Of a stretch of 64,000 nucleotides of DNA, positions 44,328-55,400 are shown piece by piece. The stretch is taken from NCBI RefSeq assembly GCF_003751845.1, contig NZ_RJKQ01000002.1, forward strand, positions 372,001 through 436,000. Direction: 5' to 3'. The notes below the pieces were generated by a model. It did not search any database, was not told the origin of the DNA, and saw nothing but the letters and a program-made list of their open reading frames with translations. This stretch comes from Enterobacter sp. BIGb0383 (GTDB taxonomy: Bacteria; Pseudomonadota; Gammaproteobacteria; Enterobacterales; Enterobacteriaceae). Within the stretch, counting starts at the first letter, position 1; every line of letters begins with the position of its first letter. The position numbers were made by a program, and so were the translations under genes.

Positions 44328-45938
44328 TCAGGCCAGCGTGCGGTCAGCCAGCCGCTGGCGTAATTGTTTTTTATCCACTTTACCAACCGGCGTCAGCGGT
44401 AACTCATCCACGCATTCGACGCGATCCGGCAATTTAAACTCGGCGATCCCCTGCTGACGCAGGAAACGGCGCACGTCCACAGGACGCAGAGGCGCGCTGA
44501 CCACCAGGAAAGCACAGCTTTTTTCACCCAGCAGGCTGTCTTCCATACTGACCAGCGCGGCATGGATCACCGACTCGTGGCGCAGAAGCAGGTTTTCGAT
44601 CTCCTCGGCGGCGATCTTCTCTCCGCCGCGGTTGATCTGATCTTTCTCACGCCCCTGGACGGTGATATAGCCCTGGTCATCGATGGCGATCAGATCGCCG
44701 GAGCAGTAAAAACCGTTGGCATCAAACGCCTGAGCATTATGCTGCGGGCTATTGAAATAGCCCCGGAAGGTGTACGGTCCGCGAGTCATCAGACGCCCCA
44801 CTTCCCCCGCCGGGAGCGGGTTACCCTGCTCATCGGCGACCCAGACTTCATCGTCCGGGCTCATCGGACGGCCCTGGGTGTTATTGATCCGCTCCGGCGT
44901 ATCGTCGAGCGCGGTGTAGTTCACCAGCCCTTCTGCCATGCCAAATACCTGCTGAAGCTGGCAGCCAATCTCCTGCGGAATACGGGCGGCAAGGGTAGCG
45001 GAAAGCCGCGCCCCGCCAACCTGCAGCAGCGTCAGCGTGCGCAGTTGCTGATTGCTGCCCCACTCGGCAATCGCCTGTAACCACAGGCTGACCGCAGGCG
45101 GCACCAGCGCGGTGACCGTAATCTGATGCTGTTCGATCAGCGGGAAACAGAGCGTGGCGCTCGGATCCGCTGCCAGCACCACGCAGCCACCGGCCAGAAA
45201 CACGCCCAGCGCGCCGGGAGAGCTCATCGGGTAGTTATGGGCCGCCGGGAGCGCGCACAGATAGCGGGTCTGCGCCGTGAAATGGCACACCTCATTACTG
45301 CGGCGGATGCTGTAGTAGTAATCGTTATGGGTGCGCGGGATCAGCTTAGGCGTGCCGGTACTGCCGCCGGAGAGCTGGAAAAACGCCACCTCATCGGCAG
45401 GCGTGGGCGTTGCGACTGGGATCGCTGCCGGTTCGGCAATCGCCGACTCCAGGGCGTGCTCGCCGTTATCGCCGCGCAGCAGCACCACGCGGACAGAGCA
45501 ATGTTCAGCGACAAACTGATTAAGAAACTCATCATTGCCGAACAGAGCATGCGCGCGATCGGCAATCAGCAGGGTCGGTTCGATCTGCGTAGCGTAGGCG
45601 TTCAGCTCGTTGCGCTGATGGCTGAACAGAGCATTGACCGGCACAATACCGGCTTTCAGCAGCGCAAACAGGGTCACGTAAAATTCCGCGACGTTACCCA
45701 GCTGTACCAGTGCCGTTTCACCAGGCTGAACGCCATGACGCAGAAGAGATGCCGCCAGGTTATCCGCCTCACGGTTAAGCTGGCGGTAGCTGTACTGGCG
45801 TTCACCGTCGATCAGCGCCGTCTCGTCGCTATCGGCATGGCGCGTCAGAATATCGCTGAGCGGCAAATCCAGCCAGTAACCTTTCTCACGATAGCGCGCC
45901 GCGAATTCGTCGGGCCAGCGGGTAAAGGGAAGGGTCAT
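44328..45938 (-). CDS. entE: 2,3-dihydroxybenzoate-AMP ligase EntE
   Basis: A 536-residue adenylate-forming enzyme that activates DHB with ATP and loads it onto EntB. The ATP loop reads [18 protein letters not shown], followed by [14 protein letters not shown] and the hinge region [15 protein letters not shown]. The catalytic lysine lies near the end in [12 protein letters not shown]. Length equals E. coli EntE. It lies 9 nt after entC and 13 nt before entB. Confidence 0.96.
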   Translation of the reverse strand: MTLPFTRWPDEFAARYREKGYWLDLPLSDILTRHADSDETALIDGERQYSYRQLNREADNLAASLLRHGVQPGETALVQLGNVAEFYVTLFALLKAGIVPVNALFSHQRNELNAYATQIEPTLLIADRAHALFGNDEFLNQFVAEHCSVRVVLLRGDNGEHALESAIAEPAAIPVATPTPADEVAFFQLSGGSTGTPKLIPRTHNDYYYSIRRSNEVCHFTAQTRYLCALPAAHNYPMSSPGALGVFLAGGCVVLAADPSATLCFPLIEQHQITVTALVPPAVSLWLQAIAEWGSNQQLRTLTLLQVGGARLSATLAARIPQEIGCQLQQVFGMAEGLVNYTALDDTPERINNTQGRPMSPDDEVWVADEQGNPLPAGEVGRLMTRGPYTFRGYFNSPQHNAQAFDANGFYCSGDLIAIDDQGYITVQGREKDQINRGGEKIAAEEIENLLLRHESVIHAALVSMEDSLLGEKSCAFLVVSAPLRPVDVRRFLRQQGIAEFKLPDRVECVDELPLTPVGKVDKKQLRQRLADRTLA

Positions 45939-45947
45939 TATTGCTCC

Positions 45948-47120
45948 TTACTGCAATCCAAAAACATTAAGCATGGTCGAGAGTTTGACGCCGGTTTCAC
46001 GCCATTCGGCGGCCGGTGAAGAGGCAGGGACAATCCCGGCTCCGGCAAACAGACGCACCCGCTTTTCATACAGCCGCGCACAGCGAATGGTCACTACCCA
46101 CTCACCGTTACCTTCGGCATCGCACCAGCCGACAATCCCGCCAAAGAGTTCGCGATCGAACGGCTCAAGCTGAGTAATCAGGGATTTTGCCGCCTCGTGC
46201 GGGAAGCCGCTGAGGGCCGGCGTCGGATGCAGCAGGCAGGCCAGAGTCAGGGCGTTTTCGCCGTCGAGGGCCTGGCCTTCAATGGGCGTCGCCAGATGCC
46301 AGAGCGTCGGAGTCGTGATGAGCTGCGGAGAATCCGGCAGGGTCAGCTGAGCGCTGCGGGCCGAAAGCTGTGTGCGCATGGCCTGGGTTACCAGATCATG
46401 CTCGTGACGATCCTTTTCCGAAGCCAGCAGCTTGTTACCGGCTTCGCGATCCAGCATATCGTCCGGCTGACGACGGGCCGAACCCGCCAGCGGCAGAGAG
46501 CTGAAGACGTCTCCCTCTTTACGCAGCAGCAGTTCAGGGCTGGCGCCCAGCAGCACGCTGCCGTCAGGGAGCGGGACGTGGAAATTAAAGCTGGCCGGGT
46601 TCTGGGCGATCAGTCGTTCCAGCAGCGCACCGCTGTTAATTTTCTCGGCGGTGGTAATGTCGTTCAGGCGCGACAGCACCACTTTATTCACCTGCGGGGT
46701 AGCGGTGAGCCGTGCGGCCTCTTCCACCATCGCCATAAACTGCGCCTGCTCCGGAATAGCGGTTCGCGCAGTGACGTTCAGCTGCGTTCCGGCAACATAG
46801 CGCGACGAGCGCTGTTTGTCCGGACGCGAGAAGGCCTCACAGCTTTCCGGGATAAACAGCGCGGAAGGCTGCGTGGTATCGAACGGGATCGCGCCTACCA
46901 TTACCGGATTTTTAATACCCGCGCTTTTGGCGTCGCTAAACGCCTGGGTCAGTTTTTTCTGGAACAGACTGTTGCGGTCGTCCCCGCCTGCGGCAGGTTC
47001 AGAAAAACGCGCGAAACAGCCCGAAGTCGTAAAACTGCGGTACGGCGACATAAAGAAGAAGCTGTCTGACGGCAGAAGTGCCGATGTCTGCTGTATTTCC
47101 TCTGCCACTGAGGTCTCCAT
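45948..47120 (-). CDS. entC: Isochorismate synthase EntC
   Basis: A 390-residue Mg2+-dependent chorismate-binding enzyme that commits chorismate to enterobactin. Family segments include [43 protein letters not shown] and [14 protein letters not shown]. The protein begins [11 protein letters not shown] as in E. coli. First gene of entCEBAH, divergent from fepB, with a Fur-like box over its promoter. Confidence 0.96.
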   Translation of the reverse strand: METSVAEEIQQTSALLPSDSFFFMSPYRSFTTSGCFARFSEPAAGGDDRNSLFQKKLTQAFSDAKSAGIKNPVMVGAIPFDTTQPSALFIPESCEAFSRPDKQRSSRYVAGTQLNVTARTAIPEQAQFMAMVEEAARLTATPQVNKVVLSRLNDITTAEKINSGALLERLIAQNPASFNFHVPLPDGSVLLGASPELLLRKEGDVFSSLPLAGSARRQPDDMLDREAGNKLLASEKDRHEHDLVTQAMRTQLSARSAQLTLPDSPQLITTPTLWHLATPIEGQALDGENALTLACLLHPTPALSGFPHEAAKSLITQLEPFDRELFGGIVGWCDAEGNGEWVVTIRCARLYEKRVRLFAGAGIVPASSPAAEWRETGVKLSTMLNVFGLQ

Positions 47121-47143
47121 ACTATCCTCCGAAAACGATATTT

Positions 47144-47162
47144 AAGAATAATTATCATTTCT
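47144..47162. promoter_or_regulatory. Fur box upstream of entC
   Basis: On the minus strand AGAAATGATAATTATTCTT matches 13 of 19 positions of the Fur consensus. It lies 24-42 nt before the entC start. Confidence 0.75.
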
Positions 47163-47255
47163 ATTTAGCCGCTAACCTAAAAGTAAACACTGGCCGTGTC
47201 AACAGCGCGCAGTGCGGTTATAGCGGTATTGCTTGCATCCACAGGATACAACACT

Positions 47256-47274
47256 GAAAATGAGACGCATTAAC
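47256..47274. promoter_or_regulatory. Second Fur-like box upstream of fepB
   Basis: GAAAATGAGACGCATTAAC matches the Fur consensus GATAATGATAATCATTATC at 14 of 19 positions. It ends 25 nt before the fepB start. Two Fur sites are also known in the E. coli fepB-entC region. Confidence 0.6.
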
Positions 47275-47299
47275 CTCAACAAAAACAGGATGCCGCCCC

Positions 47300-48259
47300 G
47301 TGACATTTCGTTCTTTTTGCCATCAGGTTGTGCTGATATCGGCGTTTCTCATTTCAGGATTAAACTCAGCGCAGGCCGCCGACTGGCCGCGCCAGGTCAC
47401 CGATAGCCGGGGTACGCATACCCTCGAGCAAAAACCGATGCGGATTGTGTCCACCAGCGTGACGCTGACCGGCTCGCTGCTGGCGATTGATGCGCCGGTC
47501 GTCGCCAGCGGCGCCACCACGCCGGGTAACCGCTTTGCCGACGATCAAGGCTTTCTGCGTCAGTGGGGCGATATCGCCAAATCACGTCAGCTGGCCCGGC
47601 TCTATATCGGCGAGCCGAGCGCCGAAGCCGTCGCGGCGCAAATGCCGGACCTGATCCTGATCAGCGCCACCGGCGGTGACTCCGCGCTGGCATTATACGA
47701 TCAGCTCTCCACCATCGCCCCGACACTGATCGTCAACTATGACGATAAAAGCTGGCAGGAGCTGCTGACTCAGCTCGGCACTATCACCGGCCAGGAAAAG
47801 CAGGCCACCGCGCGGATCGCCAGCTTTGATAAACAGCTGGCCGAGGTTAAACAGCGAATGACGCTGCCGCCGCAGCCGGTTAGCGCGCTGGTCTACGTCG
47901 CTGCCGCCCACGGGGCTAACCTGTGGACCGCTGAATCGGCCCAGGGCAAACTGCTGGAGCAGCTCGGTTTCACCATCGCCACCCTGCCCGCCGGACTCAC
48001 CACCAGTAAAAGCCAGGGCAAGCGTCATGACATTATCCAGCTTGGTGGCGAAAACCTGGCGGCCGGGCTGAACGGCCAGACCCTGCTGCTGTTTGCCGGT
48101 GACGAAAAAGACGCCAGCGCGGTTTACGCCAATCCGCTACTGGCTCATCTCCCACCGGTCGCGGAAAAGCGGGTCTATGCGCTCGGCACCGAAACCTTCC
48201 GTCTTGACTACTACAGCGCCACCCTGCTGCTACAGCGGCTGGCAACGCTGTTTGGCTAA
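47300..48259 (+). CDS. fepB: Ferric enterobactin periplasmic binding protein FepB
   Basis: A 319-residue class III substrate-binding protein that carries ferric enterobactin from FepA to FepDG. The signal peptide ends near residue 26 (AQA-AD). The mature protein begins [16 protein letters not shown], as in E. coli FepB, with GETTP-like loop [10 protein letters not shown]. The start is GTG at 47300. Convergent with entS; the stop codons abut. Confidence 0.95.
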   Translation: MTFRSFCHQVVLISAFLISGLNSAQAADWPRQVTDSRGTHTLEQKPMRIVSTSVTLTGSLLAIDAPVVASGATTPGNRFADDQGFLRQWGDIAKSRQLARLYIGEPSAEAVAAQMPDLILISATGGDSALALYDQLSTIAPTLIVNYDDKSWQELLTQLGTITGQEKQATARIASFDKQLAEVKQRMTLPPQPVSALVYVAAAHGANLWTAESAQGKLLEQLGFTIATLPAGLTTSKSQGKRHDIIQLGGENLAAGLNGQTLLLFAGDEKDASAVYANPLLAHLPPVAEKRVYALGTETFRLDYYSATLLLQRLATLFG

Positions 48260-49510
48260 TTAGCGTGCGGACGCCTCCACCACCGGAGGCGTCTGGCGAA
48301 AACGTCTAAGTTCCCCGAGCACCACCAGCAGTATCAGTCCCACCAGCATCAGACTCATGCCACCCACGCTTGCCGACGCCACCGGCGTCATTACCGCTCC
48401 GAGACCACCCAGCACCGCCGCACCAATGGCGTCGCCGGTCACGTTCTGCGCCGTCCAGAGCCCGTTAATACGCCCGAGCATCGCTTCCGGGGTCTGGGTC
48501 TGCAGCAGGGTGTATTGCAGCAGAGAGCTAACCGCGCTCAGCCAGCCAAACAGCGCCAGGCAAAAGACGCCCAGCGCCCAGACGGGCATCAGGCCAAACA
48601 GCGCGATGGTCAGGAACGATCCCACCGTCGCCAGCAGCATTACTAAGCCGGGACGCGCGTGATGAGCAAGATTACCGCTGGTCAGGGCACCCAGTGCCGC
48701 ACCGAGCGGAATAGCCGCGTACAGAAAACCAATCTGCGCGGCGGACATCTGCCAGTTCTGCGCCAGAGCCGGATAGAGCACACGGACCGCGCTGGCCATC
48801 GTCAGCAGACCGCCGAGCAGAGCGATACCGCCCACCAGCGGGTTTTGCAGCAGAAAACGAAATGCCGTCAACAGCGAGGTCAGCGGATGCTCGCGCTGCT
48901 GCGGCGGTGGCGGTAATAGCGGCAGCGACAGCAGCGGCAGCAGGGTGATAAAAGTCCCGATAGCCGCCAGACCATAGTTCAGGGAGACGTCGCCGCTGGC
49001 CAGCAGCAGGCCACCGAGCATAGGTGAAATCACCGAGCCGAGGCGCACCGTCAGCATGGTGATCGCCCCCGCCTGCATCAGATTCTCACGACCAACAATC
49101 GCCGGGGTTGCCGCCAGCAGCGCGGTGACGCCGAGAGAGGCGAAGAAGCCATCCCATATCCCCAGCAGATAGATTGCCAGCAGGGAAGGCTCCGGCAGCT
49201 GGGCGTTAAGCCACAGGCCAATAAAGCCGATACCACAGGTCGCACGGGAGATCAGGATCAGTTTTTTACGTTCAAGGCGGTCAGCAAGCACGCCACCGGC
49301 CATCAGGCCGATAAACATGGTACCACCGGTCAGGGTCACCGCGAGGCCTACCTGCCAGGTCGACTGAGTCATCGCCTGGATCTGTACGGGCACGGCAACG
49401 CCCAGTAACCCCAGAGACACGATGGAAATAAAACGGGCAAGGAACACGGCGCGAAATGCCGGATGCGTTTGTAAGAGGCTGAGGTTGAGCAGCCAGGATT
49501 GTCGGTTCAT
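48260..49510 (-). CDS. entS: Enterobactin exporter EntS
   Basis: A 416-residue major facilitator with 12 hydrophobic helices that exports enterobactin to the periplasm. It begins [20 protein letters not shown] and carries [16 protein letters not shown] after helix 2, as in E. coli EntS (YbdA). Divergent from fepD with a Fur box between. Confidence 0.94.
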   Translation of the reverse strand: MNRQSWLLNLSLLQTHPAFRAVFLARFISIVSLGLLGVAVPVQIQAMTQSTWQVGLAVTLTGGTMFIGLMAGGVLADRLERKKLILISRATCGIGFIGLWLNAQLPEPSLLAIYLLGIWDGFFASLGVTALLAATPAIVGRENLMQAGAITMLTVRLGSVISPMLGGLLLASGDVSLNYGLAAIGTFITLLPLLSLPLLPPPPQQREHPLTSLLTAFRFLLQNPLVGGIALLGGLLTMASAVRVLYPALAQNWQMSAAQIGFLYAAIPLGAALGALTSGNLAHHARPGLVMLLATVGSFLTIALFGLMPVWALGVFCLALFGWLSAVSSLLQYTLLQTQTPEAMLGRINGLWTAQNVTGDAIGAAVLGGLGAVMTPVASASVGGMSLMLVGLILLVVLGELRRFRQTPPVVEASAR

Positions 49511-49580
49511 TACAACGCCTTAATACGAACTTTTATTACCAGGTCAGAGGGCGCACATGCTACCATAAACGCACTGAATC

Positions 49581-49599
49581 GATAACGATAATTAGAATC
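49581..49599. promoter_or_regulatory. Fur box between entS and fepD
   Basis: GATAACGATAATTAGAATC matches the 19-bp Fur consensus at 15 positions. It sits between divergent starts at 49510 and 49649. Confidence 0.8.
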
Positions 49600-49648
49600 A
49601 TTAGCGTACACACCCGCAAATGACGCCGTGTACGTCAGGGAAGTTGTT

Positions 49649-50656
49649 ATGTCATTGACCCCCTCCGCGGCTCGCGCACTTGCCCTGCCCGGCTTAATTC
49701 TGCTGTTACTCATTGCTGTCGTTCTGAGCCTGCTGATTGGCGCAAAATCACTGCCGTTTACCGTGGTGGCAGATGCGTTTATCGGTACCTGCCAGAGCGC
49801 GGACTGCACCATCGTGCTCGATGCGCGTCTGCCACGCACGCTGGCCGGTTTGCTGGCCGGCGCCGCCCTCGGCCTGGCCGGTGCGCTGATGCAAAGCCTG
49901 ACCCGTAATCCGCTGGCCGATCCGGGCGTTCTCGGCGTCAATGCCGGGGCCAGCTTTGCTATCGTCCTTGGTGCGGCCTGGCTTGGGATCTCCTCTCCCC
50001 ACGAACAGCTTCTTCTCGCTTTCTGCGGCGCGCTGGCCGCGTCGCTGCTGGTGGCCCTGACGGGCAGTCAGGGCGGCGGCCAACTTAGCCCGGTTCGCCT
50101 TACCCTCGCGGGCGTTGCCCTCGGTGCCGTGCTGGAAGGTCTCTCCAGCGGTATCGCCCTGCTTAATCCCGTTGTCTACGACCAGCTGCGCTTCTGGCAG
50201 GCCGGCTCGCTGGATATCCGTACCCTGGAAACGCTGAAAGTGGTGGTCGTGCCGATTCTCGTCGCGGGCAGCGTGGCGCTGATGCTCAGCCGTTCGTTAA
50301 ACAGCCTGAGTCTCGGCAGCGATACGGCAACGGCATTGGGGAGTAAAGTCGCACGCACGCAGCTCATCGGCCTGCTGGTGATAACGGTCCTGTGTGGTTC
50401 CGCCACCGCAGTTGTCGGGCCGATTGCCTTTATCGGTCTGATGATGCCGCATATGGCGCGCTGGATGGTCGGGGCCGATCACCGGTGGTCTCTGCCGGTC
50501 ACGTTACTTGCCACCCCGGCTCTGCTGCTGTTTGCCGATATTCTTGGCCGCCTGCTGGTGCCTGGCGAGCTGCGGGTTTCCGTGGTCAGCGCCTTCCTCG
50601 GCGCACCGGTGCTGATCTGGCTGGTACGTCGCCAGCGTAATGGAGGTGGCGCATGA
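49649..50656 (+). CDS. fepD: Ferric enterobactin ABC permease FepD
   Basis: A 335-residue FecCD/BtuC-type permease with about ten helices. Characteristic segments: DARLPRTLAGLLAGAALGLAG, NPLADPGVLGVNAGASFA and GPIAFIGLMMPHMAR. I chose ATG 49649 (MSLTPSAARALALPG), which has AGGGAAG upstream and aligns with E. coli; the ORF start at 49628 adds seven residues. Pairs with FepG as a heterodimer; overlaps fepG. Confidence 0.94.
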   Translation: MSLTPSAARALALPGLILLLLIAVVLSLLIGAKSLPFTVVADAFIGTCQSADCTIVLDARLPRTLAGLLAGAALGLAGALMQSLTRNPLADPGVLGVNAGASFAIVLGAAWLGISSPHEQLLLAFCGALAASLLVALTGSQGGGQLSPVRLTLAGVALGAVLEGLSSGIALLNPVVYDQLRFWQAGSLDIRTLETLKVVVVPILVAGSVALMLSRSLNSLSLGSDTATALGSKVARTQLIGLLVITVLCGSATAVVGPIAFIGLMMPHMARWMVGADHRWSLPVTLLATPALLLFADILGRLLVPGELRVSVVSAFLGAPVLIWLVRRQRNGGGA

Positions 50657-51645
50657 TGCCCGTCTCACGACGCTTGCTGACCAGTTGCCTGCTGCTAACC
50701 GTTACCGCCCTGGTGCTTATGCTGTGGAGCCTGCAGCGCGGCGCGGTCAATCTGGAGTTCGGCCAGGTGCTGGCAGCCCTGACCGGCGATGCGCCGCGTA
50801 ATATCACCCTTGTTGTCACGGAGTGGCGTCTGCCTCGTGCGCTGATGGCCCTGCTGATCGGCGCCGCGCTCGGCGTCAGCGGCGCTATTTTTCAGTCCCT
50901 GATGCGTAACCCGCTGGGCAGCCCGGATGTGATGGGCTTCAATACCGGCGCATGGAGCGGCGTGCTGGTGGCGATGGTGCTGTTTGGTCAGCACCTTACC
51001 GCGATTGCCTTTGCGGCGATGGCGGGCGGCATTCTCACCTCTCTGCTGGTCTGGCTGCTGGCCTGGCGCAACGGCATCGAAACCTTCCGCCTGATTATTA
51101 TCGGGATTGGTATTCGTGCCATGCTGGTGGCGTTTAATACCTGGCTGCTGCTGCACGCCTCGCTGGAAACGGCGGTCACCGCCGGGCTGTGGAATGCGGG
51201 ATCGCTAAACGGCCTGACCTGGGCTAAAACCTGGCCTTCCGCGCCGCTGCTCCTGCTGATGCTGGTGTTTTCCGGGCTGCTGGTCCGCCGCCTGCGGCTG
51301 CTGGAGATGGGTGACGACAGCGCCTGCGCCCTCGGCGTGAGCGTCGAGCGATCCCGACTGCTGCTGATGCTGGTCGCCGTCGTACTCACCGCCGCCTCCA
51401 CCGCGCTGGCCGGGCCTATTTCGTTTATTGCGTTGGTTGCCCCGCATATCGCCCGCCGCCTCAGCGGCACGGTGCGCTGGGGACTGACCCAGTCAGCGCT
51501 GTGTGGCGCAGTCCTGTTGCTGCTGGCCGATATTGCCGCGCAGCAGGCCTTTATGCCGTATCAACTTCCGGTTGGCGTTGTCACCGTCAGCCTGGGCGGT
51601 ATCTACCTTATTGTGCTGTTAATTCAGGAGTCCCGTAAAAAATGA
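50653..51645 (+). CDS. fepG: Ferric enterobactin ABC permease FepG
   Basis: A 330-residue second FecCD-type permease. Landmarks are EWRLPRALMALLIGAALGVSGA, NPLGSPDVMGFNTGAWSG and GPISFIALVAPHIARRL. The start codon overlaps the fepD stop by 4 nt and its end overlaps fepC by 4 nt, so the three import genes are translated together. Confidence 0.94.
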   Translation: MMPVSRRLLTSCLLLTVTALVLMLWSLQRGAVNLEFGQVLAALTGDAPRNITLVVTEWRLPRALMALLIGAALGVSGAIFQSLMRNPLGSPDVMGFNTGAWSGVLVAMVLFGQHLTAIAFAAMAGGILTSLLVWLLAWRNGIETFRLIIIGIGIRAMLVAFNTWLLLHASLETAVTAGLWNAGSLNGLTWAKTWPSAPLLLLMLVFSGLLVRRLRLLEMGDDSACALGVSVERSRLLLMLVAVVLTAASTALAGPISFIALVAPHIARRLSGTVRWGLTQSALCGAVLLLLADIAAQQAFMPYQLPVGVVTVSLGGIYLIVLLIQESRKK

Positions 51646-52439
51646 CCGCGACTGTAGCCCGCCTGCATGGCGATAGCTTAACGCTCGGGTATGGCAAAAA
51701 AACCATTGCCGAGTCGCTCTCCGTCACCATCCCCGATGGACATTTTACGGCAATTATCGGCCCTAACGGCTGCGGCAAGTCGACCCTGCTGCGCACGCTG
51801 AGCCGCCTGATGACGCCGCTGGAAGGCAGCGTCTGGCTCGATGGCGAGCTGATCCAGAACTACGCCAGCAAAGAGGTTGCGCGGCGGATTGGCCTGCTGG
51901 CGCAGAACGCTACCACGCCCGGCGATATTACGGTTCAGGAGCTGGTGTCACGCGGACGCTATCCGCATCAGCCGCTGTTTGCGCGCTGGCGTGAAGAGGA
52001 TGAGCAGGCCGTCAAACGTGCGATGACCGCCACCGGCATCACCGATCTGGCGAATCGCAGCGTGGATACGCTCTCCGGCGGTCAGCGACAGCGAGTGTGG
52101 ATCGCCATGGTCCTGGCCCAGGAAACGTCGATTATGCTGCTTGACGAGCCGACCACCTGGCTCGATATCGGCCATCAGATCGATCTGCTGGAGCTGCTGA
52201 GCGAGCTAAACCGGGAGAAGGGCTATACGCTTGCCGCCGTCCTGCACGACCTCAACCAGGCCTGCCGCTACGCCACCCATCTTATCGCGCTGCGTGACGG
52301 CAAGATCGTGGCACAGGGCGCACCAAAAGAGATTGTGACGGCGGAGCTGATTGAAGCCATATACGGTTTACGCTGCACCATAATCGACGATCCTGTGGCG
52401 CAGACGCCGCTGGTGGTGCCGCTGGGACGACGGGGATAA
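51642..52439 (+). CDS. fepC: Ferric enterobactin ABC ATPase FepC
   Basis: A 265-residue ABC ATPase that powers FepDG. Walker A is GPNGCGKST, the signature LSGGQRQR, Walker B IMLLDEPT and the switch His lies in VLHDLNQ. It ends the fepDGC operon. In E. coli fepE follows; here the next gene on the opposite strand is an RTX-type protein. Confidence 0.96.
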   Translation: MTATVARLHGDSLTLGYGKKTIAESLSVTIPDGHFTAIIGPNGCGKSTLLRTLSRLMTPLEGSVWLDGELIQNYASKEVARRIGLLAQNATTPGDITVQELVSRGRYPHQPLFARWREEDEQAVKRAMTATGITDLANRSVDTLSGGQRQRVWIAMVLAQETSIMLLDEPTTWLDIGHQIDLLELLSELNREKGYTLAAVLHDLNQACRYATHLIALRDGKIVAQGAPKEIVTAELIEAIYGLRCTIIDDPVAQTPLVVPLGRRG

Positions 52440-52486
52440 AGACAAAGAGGTAATGCCTTGACCCGCCTCCTTTATCTCAGTCCAGA

Positions 52487-55400
52487 TTAATAGCCCGCAG
52501 CGGAAGACCAGCTCTGGGCATCACTTTTTGGCAGCGTCAGCTGCGTTATGGCTTCTCCGCCAGCCTCATCGGCATCCTCTCCGCTCGCCAAAAACTGAAC
52601 TACCGACTGCTTTAACAACTCGATAGACGGCGTCGCATAACCCGTATCCGGCTGCGGAAGGGGAATATCATAGTCGAGGTAATTGCTGACATCCTGTGAA
52701 AGCCAGCTGACATCGCTGAACTGAATTTCATCAACGAGATAAGTGTTGTTCTCTGTAAAATAGTGTTCGACAGTGATTGGGTCGCTACCGTTGTGAAAGG
52801 ACAAAATCAGACTATCGTCGTCACGGCTGAGCGCGACGTCTTCACTCTGAATGTCATCGGTAAAACGCAGAGTATTCAGGCCTGCAAGGATAGCTGCACT
52901 TTTTGTCACCGGCGGTGTCTGCGTCTGCGAGACCAGATCCGCCACCGTCCAGACCGTACCATCGGCAAACTGCACCTGCTGGAGTGGGTTGTAATAGCCG
53001 TCCGGTTTGTCGGATGAGAAGAAGTCCTCGACCAGAATAGAGTCAGTGCTGTTCACCAGCCTCAGCAGCAGCCCGCTGCTACCGCTGCGTCTGACCGTCA
53101 CATCATCCACCGTGATACCGGCGTCAAACACCAGGGTGTTCGTCTCCGCAATGTTGTGCCAGGACCCCCGCAGGATATCCTGACCGTCTCCACGGCTGAA
53201 CAAATAAGTGTCGTTTCCAGCTCCGCCGTTCAGGACATCGTTCCCGGTGCCTCCCGCCAGAACATCGTTACCTGCCATCCCGTACAGGACATCATCACCG
53301 CCAAGGCCGTACAGTACATCCACCCCGGACGTGCCCCTGATACTGTCCGCACTCTCCGTCGTCTGCAGTGCCCTTCCTACCAGATCGGCCACCGTCCAGA
53401 CCGTGCCGTCGGCAAATTGCACCTGCTGGAGCGGGTTGTAATAACCGTTCGGCGTATCGGAGTAGAAAAAGTTTTTTACCAGAATATAATCGGTGCTGTT
53501 CACCAGCTTCAGCAGCAACCCGCTGTCCCCGCTGCGTCTGACCGTCACATCATTCACCGTGATACCAGCCTCAAACTTCAGGATGTTTACCTCAGCATTG
53601 CTGCCATAGTCACCGCTGAGGGTGTCCTGCCCGTCTCCCCGGCTGAACACATAAATGTCGTTTCCGGCCCCGCCATTCAGGACATCGTTCCCGGTGCCTC
53701 CTGCCAGAACGTCGTTACCTGCCATCCCGTACAGGACATCATCACCGCCCAGACCGTACAGAACATCCACCCCGGACGTGCCCCTGATACTGTCCGCACT
53801 CTCCGTCGTCTGCAGTGCCCTTCCTACCAGATCGGCCACCGTCCAGTGCGTGCCGTCGGCAAACTGTACCTGCTGGAGTGGATTGTAATAACCGTTCGGC
53901 GTGTCGAAGTAGAAAAATTCCTTCACCAGAATAGAGTCAGTGCTGTTCACCAGCCTCAGCAGCAGATCGCTGCTACCGCTGCGTCTGACTGTCACATCAT
54001 CCACCGTGATACCAGCCTCAAACTTCAGGATGTTTACCTCAGTACTGCTGCCATAGCTACCGCTCAGAGTGTCCTGCCCTTCACCCCGGCTGAACACATA
54101 AATGTCGTTTCCGGCCCCGCCATTCAGGACATCGTTCCCGGTGCCTCCCATCAGAACGTCGTTACCTGCCATCCCGTACAGGACATCATCACCGCCCAGG
54201 CCGTGCAGTACATCCGCCCCGGACGTGCCCCTGATACTGTCCGCATTCTCCGTCGTCTGCAGTGCCCTTGCCACCAGATCCGCCACCGTCCAGAGCGTGC
54301 CGTCGGCAAACTGCACCTGCTGGAGCGGGTTGTAATTTCCATTCGGCGTATCGGAGGAGAAAAAGTTTTTTACCAGAATATAATCGGTGCTGTTCACCAG
54401 CCTCAGCAGCAGCCCGCTGTCCCCGCTCCGTCTGACCGTCACATCATCCACCGTGATACCGGTGCCAAAATTCAGGACGTTTACCTCAGCATTGCTGCCA
54501 TAGTCACCGCTGAGGGTGTCCTGCCCGTCTCCCCGGCTGAATATATAGGTGTCATTTCCGGCTCCGCCGTTAAGCGTGTCATTTCCCGCACCACCCAACA
54601 GATAATCATCCGTCGCCTTACCGTTAAGCACATTATTCTCATCATTGCCAAAAAGAACGGCACCAGCAATCCCGAACCGTTTACGCTCTTCAGCAAGGGA
54701 GGGCATATATTCCAGCTGCGCATAAAAAACCTTCCTTACCTGTAAGTAGCGTTCAATATTGGTTTCTTTTAACGTCTCAAGGCGGGCTTCGAAGACAGCG
54801 AAATTGTATGTTATTCCGCTTGTATCGGATTTTATTTCGAGGCTGATACTGGAAAACTCCTCCCGATACAACGTCTGTGACAGTAAGCTGGCCTCAATAT
54901 ATTTTGCAAAACGCACGTATTCATTCTTAAGCACGCCCGCCGCATTTTGTAGAGGATTGACCGTACCATTTGTCACATTTTTATAGGGTTCTCCGGTGGC
55001 TGATTCGAGTACCGCCAGATAGCGGGCATCAATATTGTTGCCCCTGCTACCAGCAACGACATTCGTCACGCCAGCCCACTCAAAGATAATATCCTGTAAT
55101 AAAGCCTCCGCATCTTCCTCTTGCGAAGTCGATATATACTTTTCGACCATCCCCCGCAGCGCGGTATTCTGGCTCATCGCAACGTGCAGGTCCGTCATAT
55201 TGCCAAAACCACGAATATAGGGAAGCGCGCGGACCTCTGCACTGATATTGACCACTCCGTCATAGCGCGTATACCCGGTGTTTGTATTGAACCAGACATC
55301 GGCGCTTTTTCCGACAGAGTCATCGGCCCAGGTGACACTTCCCGTCTGTTTATGCGCATTGTCCTGGCTATCAATAAAGTCCGTGTTTTTATACCCGGTA

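Noticed and set aside
53156-54745. 529-codon open frame on the plus strand opposite the RTX gene
   Set aside because: Its repeated structure only mirrors the RTX repeats; the minus-strand frame has clear RTX and HCBP-related motifs.
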